Positions 9,617 through 22,693 of a stretch of 64,000 nucleotides of DNA are shown in pieces (positions within the stretch are counted from its first letter, which is position 1; each line of letters opens with the position of its first letter). Under the pieces are notes generated by a model, which saw nothing but the letters and a program-made list of their open reading frames with translations, was not told the origin of the DNA and made no database searches. The position numbers were made by a program, and so were the translations under genes. Source of the stretch: Nonomuraea jiangxiensis (lineage in GTDB: Bacteria > Actinomycetota > Actinomycetes > Streptosporangiales > Streptosporangiaceae); contig NZ_FNDJ01000007.1 in NCBI RefSeq assembly GCF_900099965.1, positions 218,995 through 282,994 on the forward strand. Direction: 5' to 3'.

Positions 9617-9905
9617 AATAGTCGACAACTCGACCGAAAACCGCTTCGAGATCCTCGTCGACGGCAAGGTCGCCGGGTTCGCCGACTATCGCCTGTTGCC
9701 CACCAAGATCGCTTTCACGCACACCGAGGTGCTGCCCGCGTACGAAGGGCAGGGCCTGGCGAGCCGGTTGGTCGAATACGCGCTCCAGGCCAGCGACGAC
9801 ACCGGGCTGGGCGTCGTGCCGCTCTGCCCCTACGTGAAGAAGTACATCGAGCGGCACCCCGAGTTCCAGCACCTGGTGGACGACTCCTCAGTCCGCGGGA
9901 GTTGA
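9606..9905 (+). CDS. GNAT-fold N-acetyltransferase (Gcn5-like, YjdJ type)
   Basis: 99 aa. This is the minimal GNAT type: FEILVDGKVAGFADYR at the N-terminus, the acetyl-CoA motif LPAYEGQGLASRLVEYAL at about 38-57 (Q/RxxGxG/A variant QGLAS), then VVPLCPYVKKYIERHPEFQHLV, the signature of this subfamily with the conserved CPYV. It would acetylate a small or protein substrate that is not known. The start overlaps the preceding small gene by 11 bases. The 3' end overlaps the convergent gene by 18 bases. Confidence 0.92.
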   Translation: MPIEIVDNSTENRFEILVDGKVAGFADYRLLPTKIAFTHTEVLPAYEGQGLASRLVEYALQASDDTGLGVVPLCPYVKKYIERHPEFQHLVDDSSVRGS

Positions 9906-11042
9906 CCAGGCGCGTTCGAGCGCCTTCGGCAGCCCCCACCAGCCCAGCGGGGTGAGCACCTCGTCCCCGTCCACGATGCCGAGATGGCCCCACAGGCTCA
10001 CCACCGGCGTGAACAGCCCTTCCGTGGCGACCAGGTCGTCGGTGTCCGACTCGTCGACGTAGATGTCCTCCGACTCGGCGATCAGCCGGGCCATGCGCTC
10101 CGGCGAGGCCAGCACCCCGGGTCCCAGCCGGGCCAGCGCCGTCACCCCGGCCAGCCAGTCGGCGTACTGGATCGCGCAGAGGTTGGCCAGCGTCGCGTCC
10201 TCCACGCTCAGCTCCCCGTCGAGGTCGGTGAACTCCTCCAGCAGGTCGCCGTCCTCCGACAGGTCCGAGACGGGCCCCGCCACGCCCGCCGCCACCGCCA
10301 GCCACAACTCCTGGTCGTCGTCGGGGAGCGGCCGGTCCTCGAAGCCTGCGCAGGCCCGCAGCACGTTGCCGGGGTAGTCGGGCAGGGCGAGCAGCTCGCG
10401 CAGGCGCGTGGCGGCCACCTCAAGCTCGCCCAGGGGCAGGTCGGGCTGCTTGGGCAGGCCCGCGATGATGCGCCGCAGCTCCGAGAGCGCGAACGCCTCC
10501 TCCTCGTCCCAGGCCGCGAACGGCTCCTCGTCCTGCTCGTCGGTGACCGCGAAGCGGGGCACCCTGCCGTCCGGCAGCGGCATGGAGAGCCAGCGCTCCT
10601 GCAACTCCTCGTACGCGCTGCGGGCGGCGGCGTCCCCGGTCACCAGCGCGTCGGGGTCGATCTCCCCGGCCCGGACGCGCTCCTCCAGGTAGGCGACCAG
10701 CCGCCCGAACATCTCGGCGGCCACGGGCCCGCGCTCGTCCTCCTCCGGCCAGACGAAGTAGCTGGGTGTCAGCAGGATCGGCTCGGTGCCGGTGGACTCG
10801 ATCCAGCGCTGCACGTCGCCGACCGTGGCCAGGCCCGCCTCGATCAGGCCGAGCGTCGCCTTGGCCGAGTCCCAGAACGCCGGGGAGAGCGGGTTGCCCG
10901 CCGCGATCATCGCCCGCCGCAGGTCGGGCAGCGCCACGAGCGCCACCCCCGACGGCACGGCCAGCAGAGCGCGTGCCACGTCCCTGCGCGTGAGCGCGGT
11001 CGCCGGGCGTCCGGCATGAGTGCAGACGAAGTCCCTATCCAC
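9888..11042 (-). CDS. hypothetical protein, acidic, winged-helix-like C-terminus
   Basis: 384 aa, strongly acidic. I do not recognise a defined family. The N-terminus (about 15-35) reads as a short helix-turn segment. Several Glu/Asp-rich loops follow, and the last 40 residues ([25 protein letters not shown], split here over a helix, wing and helix) resemble the C-terminal winged helix of pRiA4b ORF-3-like proteins. The GTG start at 11042 has a poor ribosome binding site. It is divergent from the DUF255 gene with 86 bases between the starts. Codon usage looks native, so it is a real gene of unknown role. Confidence 0.75.
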   Translation of the reverse strand: MDRDFVCTHAGRPATALTRRDVARALLAVPSGVALVALPDLRRAMIAAGNPLSPAFWDSAKATLGLIEAGLATVGDVQRWIESTGTEPILLTPSYFVWPEEDERGPVAAEMFGRLVAYLEERVRAGEIDPDALVTGDAAARSAYEELQERWLSMPLPDGRVPRFAVTDEQDEEPFAAWDEEEAFALSELRRIIAGLPKQPDLPLGELEVAATRLRELLALPDYPGNVLRACAGFEDRPLPDDDQELWLAVAAGVAGPVSDLSEDGDLLEEFTDLDGELSVEDATLANLCAIQYADWLAGVTALARLGPGVLASPERMARLIAESEDIYVDESDTDDLVATEGLFTPVVSLWGHLGIVDGDEVLTPLGWWGLPKALERAWSTPAD

Positions 11043-11128
11043 GGTACGTAACCTACGCCGTCCGGCGTCGGCGAGTCAGCCGCGGCCCGCCCGTGCCCCG
11101 GCGGTCTAGGGTGAAAGGGGAGGTCCCG

Positions 11129-13120
<1,992 letters not shown>

Positions 13121-13143
13121 CCCCGGACAGGACCACGCGGAAA

Positions 13144-13186
13144 CGGCCGCTCATTCAGGCGCCGTCACTCGAACCCGGAGCGGCCG
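13144..13186. terminator. stem-loop between convergent DUF255 and PBP genes
   Basis: CGGCCGCTC (13144-13152) pairs perfectly with GAGCGGCCG (13178-13186) around a 25-base loop. It lies at the meeting point of two convergent genes and reaches into the 3' end of the PBP gene, so it may act as a bidirectional terminator. Confidence 0.35.
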
Positions 13187-15339
13187 GTGCCGTCACTGCC
13201 GCGGCCGCCCCGGGCCGGCCCCTGGTCGGGCCCCCGGCCGGAGTCCGAGGGCGGCGGCTGCTGCTGGTCGGGGACCTCCACCATCGGCTGCTCGCTCTCC
13301 TGCGGCCGGTCCTCGGACCGGTCATCAGGCCGGCCGGAGTTCGGCACGTCCGTCGAGGGCTGGTCGGTGTACGGAGGCTCGGTGACGTCGGGCTCCTGCG
13401 TCCCCCAGTCGTCCGGGTACGCCGACGGCGACTGCTCCACGTCGGCCACGTCCCGGTCCCGCTCCGGCGAGGAGTAGCCGCTGTCGTAGCCGTAGTACTC
13501 GGACGGCTCGGGGAACTCCTCGACCGGCTTGCCCGCCATCGCCTCGGTCATGAACTCCCGCCAGATCTCCGCGGGCAACTGGCCGCCGAACTGCGTGCCG
13601 TACCCGGGGATCGTGACCGTCGCGTTGTCGTCGCGGAACATGTCCACCGCCACCGCGAGCTGCGGTGTGAACCCGTTGAACCAGACCGACGCCGACTCGT
13701 CCGTGGTGCCCGTCTTGCCGGCCACCGGCCGGTCGTAGAGCCGGGCGGCGGTGCCGGTGCCGTATTTGACGACCTGCTCCATCGCGTAGGTGGTGTCCGC
13801 GGCGGCCTGCTCGTTGACCACCCGCGTGGAGGCCGGGTCGACCACCTGCTTGCGACCGGCGCCGTCAGTGACCGAGCGCACCACGTGGGCCTCCATGTGC
13901 ACGCCCTTGTTGGCGAAGGTGGCGAAGCCGGAGGCGTTCTGGACGGCGCTGACGGAGGCCACGCCGAGCGGGAAGGAGGCGGCGTTCTGGTGCTGCTGGA
14001 GCTGGCCGGCGGGGATGCCGGCGGCCTCGGCGGTCTCGGCGACCTTGTCCAGGCCGACCTTCTGACCGAGGTCCACGAAGGCGGTGTTGACGGAGTTCTC
14101 GGTGGCCGTGACCAGGTCGATCTCGCCGTACGAGCGGTCGCTGTCGTTGGGGATGGGCTTGTCCGCCGAGGCGACCTTCAGCGGCGAGTTGCCGTTCACC
14201 CGGGTGGACAGGTCGAAGCCGTTGTTGAGCGCCGCGGCCAGCGTGTACGGCTTGAATGTCGACCCGGCCTGGACCTTGGCCGAGAACGCGCTGTCGTAGT
14301 AGGCCGACTGCGAGGGACGGCCCCCGTAGAAGGCCACGACCTCGCCGGTGGCGGGATCGACGGCCGCCAGCCCGGTGCGTACCTTCTCCGGCGTGGACTT
14401 CGGCAGCACGTCCTTGACGGCCCGCGCGGCGGCGTCCATGAGCTTCTTGTCGAACGTGGTGACGACCTTGAGCCCGCCGCCGTTGATGTCCTCGTCGCTG
14501 TAACCGCGCCGGTTGAGCTCGGCGGTCACCTGCTCCAGCATGTAGCGCGACTGGCCCTTGAGCTCGAACGGCTTCTTCGGCGTCTTGAGCTCGGGGAAGT
14601 GCTGGGCCGCCACCTGCGCGGGGGTCAGCGCGCCGGTCTGCCCCATGGCGTTGATCACCGCCTGCCAGCGGTATTGGACCGCCGCCAGGTCCGAGCCCTT
14701 GGGGTCGGCGAACCGGCTCGGCTGCTGGATCACCGAGGCCAGGTAGGCGCCCTCGGCCACGGTCAGGTCTCCGATGTCCTTGCCGAAGTAGGCGCGGGCG
14801 GCGGACTGGACGCCGTTGGCGCCGCGGCCGAAGTAGATCGTGTTGAGGTACTGCTCCAGCACCCAGTCCTTCGACTTGGACTGGTCGACCTTCATCGAGA
14901 TGAGGATCTCCTTGAACTTGCGGGTGATGGAACGTTCCTGGCTCAGGCCGCTGTAGTAGTTGCGCACGAGTTGCTGGGTGATCGTGGAGCCACCCTGGAG
15001 CTGCTGGCCGGTGATGGTCGACCACAGGGCCCGCGCGGTGCCCTTGAGTGAGACGCCGGCGTCCTGGTAGAAGGAGCGGTTCTCGGCCGCGATGACGGCG
15101 TCGCGCACGTGCTTGGGCACCTGGGACAGCGCCACGTTCTTGCGGTCGACGCCCTTGCGCGCCAGCACGGTCTTGCCGTCCCGGTAATAGATCACCGAGC
15201 CTTGTGCGGTCGCCTGTTTCTGGGTCGTGTCAGGAATAGGAGTGATGGCCCATGCGATGGCGAAAAGCCCGACCAGTACCAGGATCCCGGCACCAAAAGA
15301 AATCAGTAGAAGTCGAAGTATTCGCCGTTTTCGCACCAT
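13165..15339 (-). CDS. class A penicillin-binding protein (transglycosylase/transpeptidase)
   Basis: 724 aa from ATG 15339 (MVRKRRILRLLL); an in-frame start at 15414 would add 25 residues. A membrane anchor is at 8-31. The GT51 glycosyltransferase domain has catalytic Glu86 in AAENRSFY and GGSTITQQ at 116-123. The transpeptidase has SxxK at 360-363 (STFK), SVN at 416-418 and KTGT at 542-545. From about 610 the tail is Pro/Asp/Ser-rich and disordered. The enzyme polymerises lipid II and cross-links stem peptides outside the membrane. It is convergent with the DUF255 gene and 123 bases from the Lrp gene. Confidence 0.96.
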   Translation of the reverse strand: MVRKRRILRLLLISFGAGILVLVGLFAIAWAITPIPDTTQKQATAQGSVIYYRDGKTVLARKGVDRKNVALSQVPKHVRDAVIAAENRSFYQDAGVSLKGTARALWSTITGQQLQGGSTITQQLVRNYYSGLSQERSITRKFKEILISMKVDQSKSKDWVLEQYLNTIYFGRGANGVQSAARAYFGKDIGDLTVAEGAYLASVIQQPSRFADPKGSDLAAVQYRWQAVINAMGQTGALTPAQVAAQHFPELKTPKKPFELKGQSRYMLEQVTAELNRRGYSDEDINGGGLKVVTTFDKKLMDAAARAVKDVLPKSTPEKVRTGLAAVDPATGEVVAFYGGRPSQSAYYDSAFSAKVQAGSTFKPYTLAAALNNGFDLSTRVNGNSPLKVASADKPIPNDSDRSYGEIDLVTATENSVNTAFVDLGQKVGLDKVAETAEAAGIPAGQLQQHQNAASFPLGVASVSAVQNASGFATFANKGVHMEAHVVRSVTDGAGRKQVVDPASTRVVNEQAAADTTYAMEQVVKYGTGTAARLYDRPVAGKTGTTDESASVWFNGFTPQLAVAVDMFRDDNATVTIPGYGTQFGGQLPAEIWREFMTEAMAGKPVEEFPEPSEYYGYDSGYSSPERDRDVADVEQSPSAYPDDWGTQEPDVTEPPYTDQPSTDVPNSGRPDDRSEDRPQESEQPMVEVPDQQQPPPSDSGRGPDQGPARGGRGSDGTGRSGFE

Positions 15340-15462
15340 GTTTGCACCACCGATCCGCACCCTCGACCCCCTAGCCAAGCGTCGCCCAACCCCCGCAAGC
15401 TGGGCGAATGCCAAGGGTAAACGATCGACAATGGTGCCTCGTCCCTCAGGCGATAGTACGGC

Positions 15463-17155
<1,693 letters not shown>

Positions 17156-17189
17156 TTTGTCGTTACCAGGCGGTGGTGATCAGGATTTC

Positions 17190-17633
17190 ATGGGATCGCC
17201 GCCACCGGGGCTGGCGGGGCGCTGGCGGCGGTTGTTCGCCGGCGCTCTCGACTGGCTCATCATCAACCTGCTCTCCACACCCTTCGGCTGGACGACCTGG
17301 CAGGCCGCCTGGGACACCGGCAGAGGCTTCTGGGACGGCTACACGGTGCAGCACGTCTTCACGGCCGGGCTGGTGGGATTCCTGTACTTCTGGCTGCTGC
17401 ACTCCTTCTGGAACGGCCAGACGCCGGGCAAGAAGGTGTTCGGCATTAGAGTGGTGCAGGACAACGGGGCGAAAATAGAGGCGGGGCAGACCGCGGTCAG
17501 GCAGGCCGTGGCCAGCGTGTTCCAGTGGCTGTGCGGTTTCGGCCTCCTGCTGGACGTCGGGTGGATGATCTTCGACCCCCGCAAACAGTGCCTGCACGAC
17601 AAGGCGGCCAGGACGGTCGTCGTCTACGCCTGA
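17190..17633 (+). CDS. RDD family membrane protein
   Basis: 147 aa from ATG 17190; a TTG at 17157 is also in frame. It has three to four hydrophobic segments: about 15-32, 60-82 and 110-135. An RDD-domain pattern is seen: LAGRWRRLFAGALDWLI, then QTPGKKVFGIRVVQDNG, then LHDKAARTVVVYA. The family is of unknown function, possibly ion or small-molecule transport. It follows hppD on the same strand after 34 bases and may be co-transcribed, but no functional link is evident. Confidence 0.9.
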   Translation: MGSPPPGLAGRWRRLFAGALDWLIINLLSTPFGWTTWQAAWDTGRGFWDGYTVQHVFTAGLVGFLYFWLLHSFWNGQTPGKKVFGIRVVQDNGAKIEAGQTAVRQAVASVFQWLCGFGLLLDVGWMIFDPRKQCLHDKAARTVVVYA

Positions 17634-17679
17634 CCCAGCGTAATATCCTGGTCACGAATCGAAGGGGGCTGCAACGCCG

Positions 17680-19074
17680 ATGCGTTCCAACAGGCGCGGG
17701 ATGGCAGTGGTGGCGGCGCTGATCAGCGTGCTGGCCTGTGCGCCCGCCGGCGGCCTCGCGGTCCCCGCCGAGGCCCGTCCCGGCGCGGCCGGCATCGGCG
17801 ACGCCGACTTCCCCACCGACGGCAACGGCGGCTACGACGTGGCCCACTACGACCTGGCGGTCGACTACACCCCCGCGACCAGGCGGCTCGACGGCGTGAC
17901 CACCATCCAGGCCGCCGCCACCCACGACCTGTCCAGCTTCAACCTCGACCTGGCAGGGCTCGACGTGGGCGGCGTCACCGTGGACGGCTCCCCGGCGAAG
18001 TTCGCCCACAAGGGCGACGAGCTGACCGTGACGCCCTCAGAGGCGATCCCGGACACGAGCCGCTTCACCGTCAAGGTCACCTACTCCGGGGTGCCCGCAC
18101 CGGCCAAAGATCGGGCCAACCTGGGCTCCTACGGCTTCATGGCCACCTCCGACGGCGCGTTCGTGGCCTCCGAGCCCGACGGCTCCAAGACCTGGTTCCC
18201 CAACAACGACCACCCCTCCGACAAGGCCACCTTCGACTTCACGATCACCGTGCCCGCCGGGGTGACGGCGCTGGCCAACGGCGAGCAGGTCGGGCAGCCC
18301 AAGACCGCCGGGGGCAGGACCACGTTCAGGTGGCGTGAGAGCCACCCGATGGCGACCTATCTCGCGACCGCCACGCTCGGCAGGTTCGAGCTGCGCCAGG
18401 GCAGGACGCCCGGTGGCGTGGTCAACCTGGCCGCCGTCGACCCGGCCTTCAAGGGCTCGCTCGACAAGCTCTACCGGACCTCCGCCGAGGTGACCGACTA
18501 CTGGTCGACGGTCTTCGGCCCCTATCCGTTCTCCTCGACCGGCGGCGTGATCGACGACTACACGGCCGGCTACGCGCTGGAAAACCAGACCAAGCCGCTC
18601 TACGGCGGCTTCGACCCCGACGCGACCATCATCGCGCACGAGCTGGCCCACCAGTGGTTCGGCGACAGCCTGACGATCAACCGGTGGAAGGACCTCTGGC
18701 TCAACGAGGGCTTCGCCACCTACGCGGAGTGGCTCTGGTCGGAGCACAAGGGCACGCGGACCACCGACGCGATCTTCAACGACTATCACGGCCGCCCGGC
18801 CACCGATCCGATGTGGACCTACCCGCCGGGCCAGGCCAGGCCGCACGACCTGTTCAACCAGTCGGTCTACGTGCGCGGCGCCATGACGCTGCACGCCCTG
18901 CGCGAGGCCGTGGGCGACGAGACCTTCTTCCTGCTGATCAGGACGTGGGCCGCCGAGCACCGCTACGGCAACGTCACCACGGAGCAGTTCATCGACCTCG
19001 CCCAGCGGCTGTCCGGCCGAGACCTGCGGCCGCTCTTCGACGCCTGGCTCTTCCAGCCCCGCCGTCCCGCGTAG
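17680..19074 (+). CDS. secreted M1 family metallopeptidase
   Basis: 464 aa with a signal peptide (about 1-31, ending AEA). An M1 beta-sandwich domain is followed by the thermolysin-like catalytic domain. The zinc motif HELAHQWFGD with the second ligand 18 residues on (WLNEGFATY) is complete. The exopeptidase loop reads YALENQT instead of the classical GAMEN. The protein ends soon after the catalytic domain, so it lacks the large C-terminal ERAP1-like domain of cytosolic aminopeptidases. It is probably an extracellular aminopeptidase. It is convergent with the FIST gene, with 24 bases between stops. Confidence 0.95.
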   Translation: MRSNRRGMAVVAALISVLACAPAGGLAVPAEARPGAAGIGDADFPTDGNGGYDVAHYDLAVDYTPATRRLDGVTTIQAAATHDLSSFNLDLAGLDVGGVTVDGSPAKFAHKGDELTVTPSEAIPDTSRFTVKVTYSGVPAPAKDRANLGSYGFMATSDGAFVASEPDGSKTWFPNNDHPSDKATFDFTITVPAGVTALANGEQVGQPKTAGGRTTFRWRESHPMATYLATATLGRFELRQGRTPGGVVNLAAVDPAFKGSLDKLYRTSAEVTDYWSTVFGPYPFSSTGGVIDDYTAGYALENQTKPLYGGFDPDATIIAHELAHQWFGDSLTINRWKDLWLNEGFATYAEWLWSEHKGTRTTDAIFNDYHGRPATDPMWTYPPGQARPHDLFNQSVYVRGAMTLHALREAVGDETFFLLIRTWAAEHRYGNVTTEQFIDLAQRLSGRDLRPLFDAWLFQPRRPA

Positions 19075-19098
19075 GCCGCGCTCGGGCGCCCCGGCGTG

Positions 19099-20304
19099 TC
19101 AGTGGGCGCCCGCGGCGCTGGAGAACACCAGCACCGAGGCCGTGAACCCGTGCACGTGGTTGTGGCCCGCCACCGGACCGACCTCCCCGGCCGCGAAGAA
19201 GCCCGCGATGCCGATGGGGCCGAGGGTGTCCCGCAGCGCGATCGGGTCGTGGTCCGCCGTGCCGAACATGGCCGAGCCCCGCCCGTTGCAGGAGAACAGC
19301 AGCGCCCCCTCCACCTTGCCGAGCTCCTCGCGGTGGGCGTCGAGCAGGTCGTACAGGTCCTCGTCCGCGGTGGCCGCGTCGCGCACCTGGAACCGTACGG
19401 TCCTGCCGACCTCCACGATGTCGCCGATGGCCACGGCCTCGCGTTCGGGGTCGATACCGATGACTCCCCTGATGAGGAAGTCGCCGCGTTCGTGGCGTTC
19501 GGCATATTCGTCCATGGCCAGGCCGATCTGCAGGCCGGAGGCGACCAGCTCGCGGTCGTCCTCGTCCAGCTCGCTGACGATGTCCTCCAGCCGGGCCAGC
19601 GCGGGTTGCCCGGCCAGCTCCAGCAGCAGGTTCTGCTCGGCGGCCGTGACCACCATGCTGGGGCCGATCGGCCGGCAGCCCTGGCTGACCACAGTGCTGA
19701 TCTTGATCGGGCCGCTGATCAGTACGCCGATCGCTCCCTCGGTGTAGATCTCGCCGTCGGCGAACAGCCGTACGGAGCCCCGCCCCTGCAATCCGTTGGC
19801 CAGCCCGCCGATCAGCGGCAGGTCACCGAGCACGTCCACCGAGCGCTCGACGAACGCGTCGGTCGGGAACGAGTACGGGTCGGCGAGCAGGATCGCCACA
19901 TGGTCGTCACCTCCGCGCTCCGGAAGCCCCACCACCACGAACCTGTCCTCCGCCGCCAGCGTCTCCAGCGCGAACGTGGTCAGCCGAGCCCCGTCCAGGG
20001 TCGCCGCCCAAGCGCTCACGGCAGGCGTCAACTCCACACCCTGCCCGTCGCCGATCACCCCCGTGGCGCTGCACCCGATCACGTGCGCCTCGGGCGCGAT
20101 CCTCATCGCCGCCTGACCGGCCTTGGCGACGTCCTCGGGATCGTCGCCGCAGATGAAGAAGCAGACCAGGTCGGCTTGGCCGCTGAGCCTCGACAGTGCC
20201 CGGCCGACGGCGTTCTGTGCGGCCTCCACCAGGTCGGAACCCACGGCGAGGCCGTCGGAGAAGCGGCTTGTCATCAAGGCCACGCGTCTCGCCTCCCTCG
20301 ACAT
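19099..20304 (-). CDS. FIST N/C domain sensory protein
   Basis: 401 aa from ATG 20304, which has AGGGAA eight bases upstream; an ATG at 20274 is the alternative. The N-terminal FIST domain (about 15-210, with VIGCSATGVIGDG) and the C-terminal FIST_C domain (about 220-375, GALLFSCNGRG and GFFAAGEVGPV) are complete. FIST domains are thought to bind small ligands such as amino acids. This one stands alone, without a kinase or cyclase domain, and is divergent from the ATPase gene. Confidence 0.92.
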   Translation of the reverse strand: MSREARRVALMTSRFSDGLAVGSDLVEAAQNAVGRALSRLSGQADLVCFFICGDDPEDVAKAGQAAMRIAPEAHVIGCSATGVIGDGQGVELTPAVSAWAATLDGARLTTFALETLAAEDRFVVVGLPERGGDDHVAILLADPYSFPTDAFVERSVDVLGDLPLIGGLANGLQGRGSVRLFADGEIYTEGAIGVLISGPIKISTVVSQGCRPIGPSMVVTAAEQNLLLELAGQPALARLEDIVSELDEDDRELVASGLQIGLAMDEYAERHERGDFLIRGVIGIDPEREAVAIGDIVEVGRTVRFQVRDAATADEDLYDLLDAHREELGKVEGALLFSCNGRGSAMFGTADHDPIALRDTLGPIGIAGFFAAGEVGPVAGHNHVHGFTASVLVFSSAAGAH

Positions 20305-20445
20305 GTCCAAGTTCCCTAGGCCCGATTCTCCCCCGTAAAGGGACAAGCACGCACACGAACCGTCACGCAATCGTCAAGATCCGAAATCTCCGCCAGGTGC
20401 GAAACTCTCTGCCACATTTCCCTCAGGGGACGTAGTCTCGATCCC

Positions 20446-21837
20446 GTGCATCAGCCACGTATTCTCCGCGAGTTGCGAGAGAGCGGCCACGTTCATCGCA
20501 CCGTCAAAGCCGAGGTCAGGGAAAACCTGCTGGCCAAGCTGCGGGCGGGTGAGCCCCGCTTCCCCGGCATCGTGGGCTTCGACGATTCCGTCCTGCCCCA
20601 CTTGGAGCGGGCTTTACTGGCCGGCCATGATCTGGTCCTGCTCGGTGAGCGCGGGCAGGGCAAGACCCGGCTCATTCGCACCGTCACCATGCTGCTGGAC
20701 GAGTGGACGCCGGTCGTCGAGGGTTGCGAGATCAACGATCACCCGTACGCGCCGGTCTGCACCCGCTGCCTCGCGCTGGCGCGGGAGCTGGGCGAGGAGT
20801 TGCCCGTCGCGTGGAAGCACCGCGACGAGCGCTACGGCGAGAAGCTCGCCACTCCCGACACCTCCGTGGGCGACCTGATCGGCGACGTCGACCCCATCAA
20901 GATCGCCGAAGGGCGCACGCTCGGTGACCCGGAAACCGTGCACTACGGCCTGGTCCCGCGCACCAACCGGGGCGTCTTCTCGGTCAACGAGCTGCCCGAC
21001 CTGGCCGAGCGCATCCAGGTGTCGCTGCTCAACGTGCTGGAGGAGCGCGACATCCAGGTGCGCGGCTACAACCTGCGCCTGCCGCTCGACATCCTGCTCA
21101 TCGCCAGCGCCAACCCCGAGGACTACACCAACCGGGGCCGGATCATCACGCCGCTGAAAGACCGGTTCGGCGCCGAGATCCGCACCCACTACCCGCTCAC
21201 GGTCGAGGACGAGCTCACGCTCATCCGCCAGGAGTCCGTGCCGGACATCGGGGCCGACATCCCCGAGCACCTGGTCGAGGTGATCGCCAGGTTCACCCGG
21301 CTGGTGCGGGAGTCGACCGCCGTGGACGCCCGTTCCGGCGTGTCGGCGCGCTTCTCGATCGCGGCGGCCGAGACCGCCGCCGCCTCGGCGGTGCGCAGGG
21401 CCGCGATCACGGGCGAGGAGCAGGCCGTCACGCGCGTGGCCGACCTGGGCCCGATCGTGCACAGCCTGCGGGGCAAGGTGGAGTTCGAGGTCAGCGAGGA
21501 GGGCCGGGAGACCGAGATCCTCTCCCACCTGCTGCGGCGGGCGACGGCCGAGACGTTCAGGAGCCGGCTGGGCGGGATGGACCTGTCGCCGGTGACCGAC
21601 AAGTTCGCCGAGGGCAACCAGGTGGAGTCCGGCGAGCTCGTGCCGGCCGGGGAGCTGCTGCACCGGATCGGTCCCGTCGCGGGCCTGGCCAAGGTCATGG
21701 CCCGGCTCGGCATGGGCGCCGGGGAGGAGTCCCCGGGGCACGCGGCGGCCGCGCTGGAGTTCGCGCTCGAAGGGCTTTACCTGATGCGCCGGCTGTCGAA
21801 GGACGATCTTGACGGAGTGACGGTCTACCGGACGTGA
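20446..21837 (+). CDS. MoxR/ChlI-like AAA+ ATPase (Mg-chelatase subunit I type)
   Basis: 463 aa. Walker A GERGQGKT is at 67-74, Walker B-like VFSVNELPDL and sensor LIASANPEDYTNRGR follow. It resembles magnesium chelatase subunit I and the actinobacterial ATPases that are paired with a VWA protein (Rv0958/Rv0959 type). Such pairs act as chaperones or metal-insertion machines; the client here is unknown. The partner lies at 22694, with a secreted-protein gene between them. The GTG start at 20446 follows a TAGTCT hexamer by seven bases, so the mRNA is likely leaderless. Confidence 0.93.
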   Translation: MHQPRILRELRESGHVHRTVKAEVRENLLAKLRAGEPRFPGIVGFDDSVLPHLERALLAGHDLVLLGERGQGKTRLIRTVTMLLDEWTPVVEGCEINDHPYAPVCTRCLALARELGEELPVAWKHRDERYGEKLATPDTSVGDLIGDVDPIKIAEGRTLGDPETVHYGLVPRTNRGVFSVNELPDLAERIQVSLLNVLEERDIQVRGYNLRLPLDILLIASANPEDYTNRGRIITPLKDRFGAEIRTHYPLTVEDELTLIRQESVPDIGADIPEHLVEVIARFTRLVRESTAVDARSGVSARFSIAAAETAAASAVRRAAITGEEQAVTRVADLGPIVHSLRGKVEFEVSEEGRETEILSHLLRRATAETFRSRLGGMDLSPVTDKFAEGNQVESGELVPAGELLHRIGPVAGLAKVMARLGMGAGEESPGHAAAALEFALEGLYLMRRLSKDDLDGVTVYRT

Positions 21838-21898
21838 ACAACCGGGCGGCTTCCAGCGTCATAGTGATTGCTGATCGCTCCATCGGGGGAGGCCGCCC

Positions 21899-22645
21899 AT
21901 GCGTCCGCTTGCCTATGCCATCACTTTCGCCCTGAGCACGTCCGTCGTGCCCGCCCAAGCCGCGAGCGCGCCGCCGGCGCCCGTGTACGGCTACGCCTGG
22001 CCGGACGGCCAGGGCCACCTGCGGATCATGCCCAGGTCGGCGACCCCGCTCCACGGCCGGGGGCACGTCCAGTACACGATCAAGTCCCTCAACGGCGCCA
22101 AGGAGCTGCGGCTCGACTACACCGGCGCCTCCTACGGTCGCGTCACGGTGGCCTGCGACCTGAAGGAGACCGAGGGCCGGGTCGCGGTGGACCGCGAGGG
22201 CCTCGGCCGCACGCGGTGCGAGCCCGCCGATCTGGCCGACGCGCTGGCGCGCGGGCCCGTCCCGGTACGCGTCGAGCACCAGGACGGGAAGGCCACCAGG
22301 ATCAACGAACTCCTGGTCGCCGAGCGGCCGGATCCGCGCACGGCCCGCGGCACGATCAGCCGGATCAACGACACCACGGTGTTGTTCGCGACCGGCGCAA
22401 CGCGGATCAGGCTCGGCTACACCTATGCCACGGGCTTCCAGCGCACCACGGCCCGGTGCGGGGACACCTGGCTGGCGGGCCGCCCGGTGAACGCCGACAG
22501 GAACGGCCTCGGCAAGAAGAACTGCACGTCAGCGGAGCTCACCAAGGCCCTCAAGACGGTCAAGCACCCCGTGCTGGTGAAGATCGACTACACGCCCGGC
22601 GCCGACTCGCTGAACCACGTGTGGGAGATCTACGGGGACGCGTAG
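21899..22645 (+). CDS. secreted protein with internal duplication, unknown function
   Basis: 248 aa with a signal peptide (about 1-22, PAQAAS). I recognise no family. Two halves, about 70-129 and 169-231, align: each has RLxYT/Y, a cysteine (86, 187), then VxxDRxGLGxxxC (Cys107, Cys209), then an L..AL helix and PVxVxxx. Each repeat thus carries a Cys pair 20-22 residues apart, likely a disulfide. GGGGGAGG precedes the ATG. It is wedged between the ATPase and VWA genes, which elsewhere are usually adjacent. Confidence 0.75.
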   Translation: MRPLAYAITFALSTSVVPAQAASAPPAPVYGYAWPDGQGHLRIMPRSATPLHGRGHVQYTIKSLNGAKELRLDYTGASYGRVTVACDLKETEGRVAVDREGLGRTRCEPADLADALARGPVPVRVEHQDGKATRINELLVAERPDPRTARGTISRINDTTVLFATGATRIRLGYTYATGFQRTTARCGDTWLAGRPVNADRNGLGKKNCTSAELTKALKTVKHPVLVKIDYTPGADSLNHVWEIYGDA

Positions 22646-22693
22646 CCCGCGCGAAGTGCGGCACGCGCGGGCGGATCGGGTTAGCTTGGGTTC

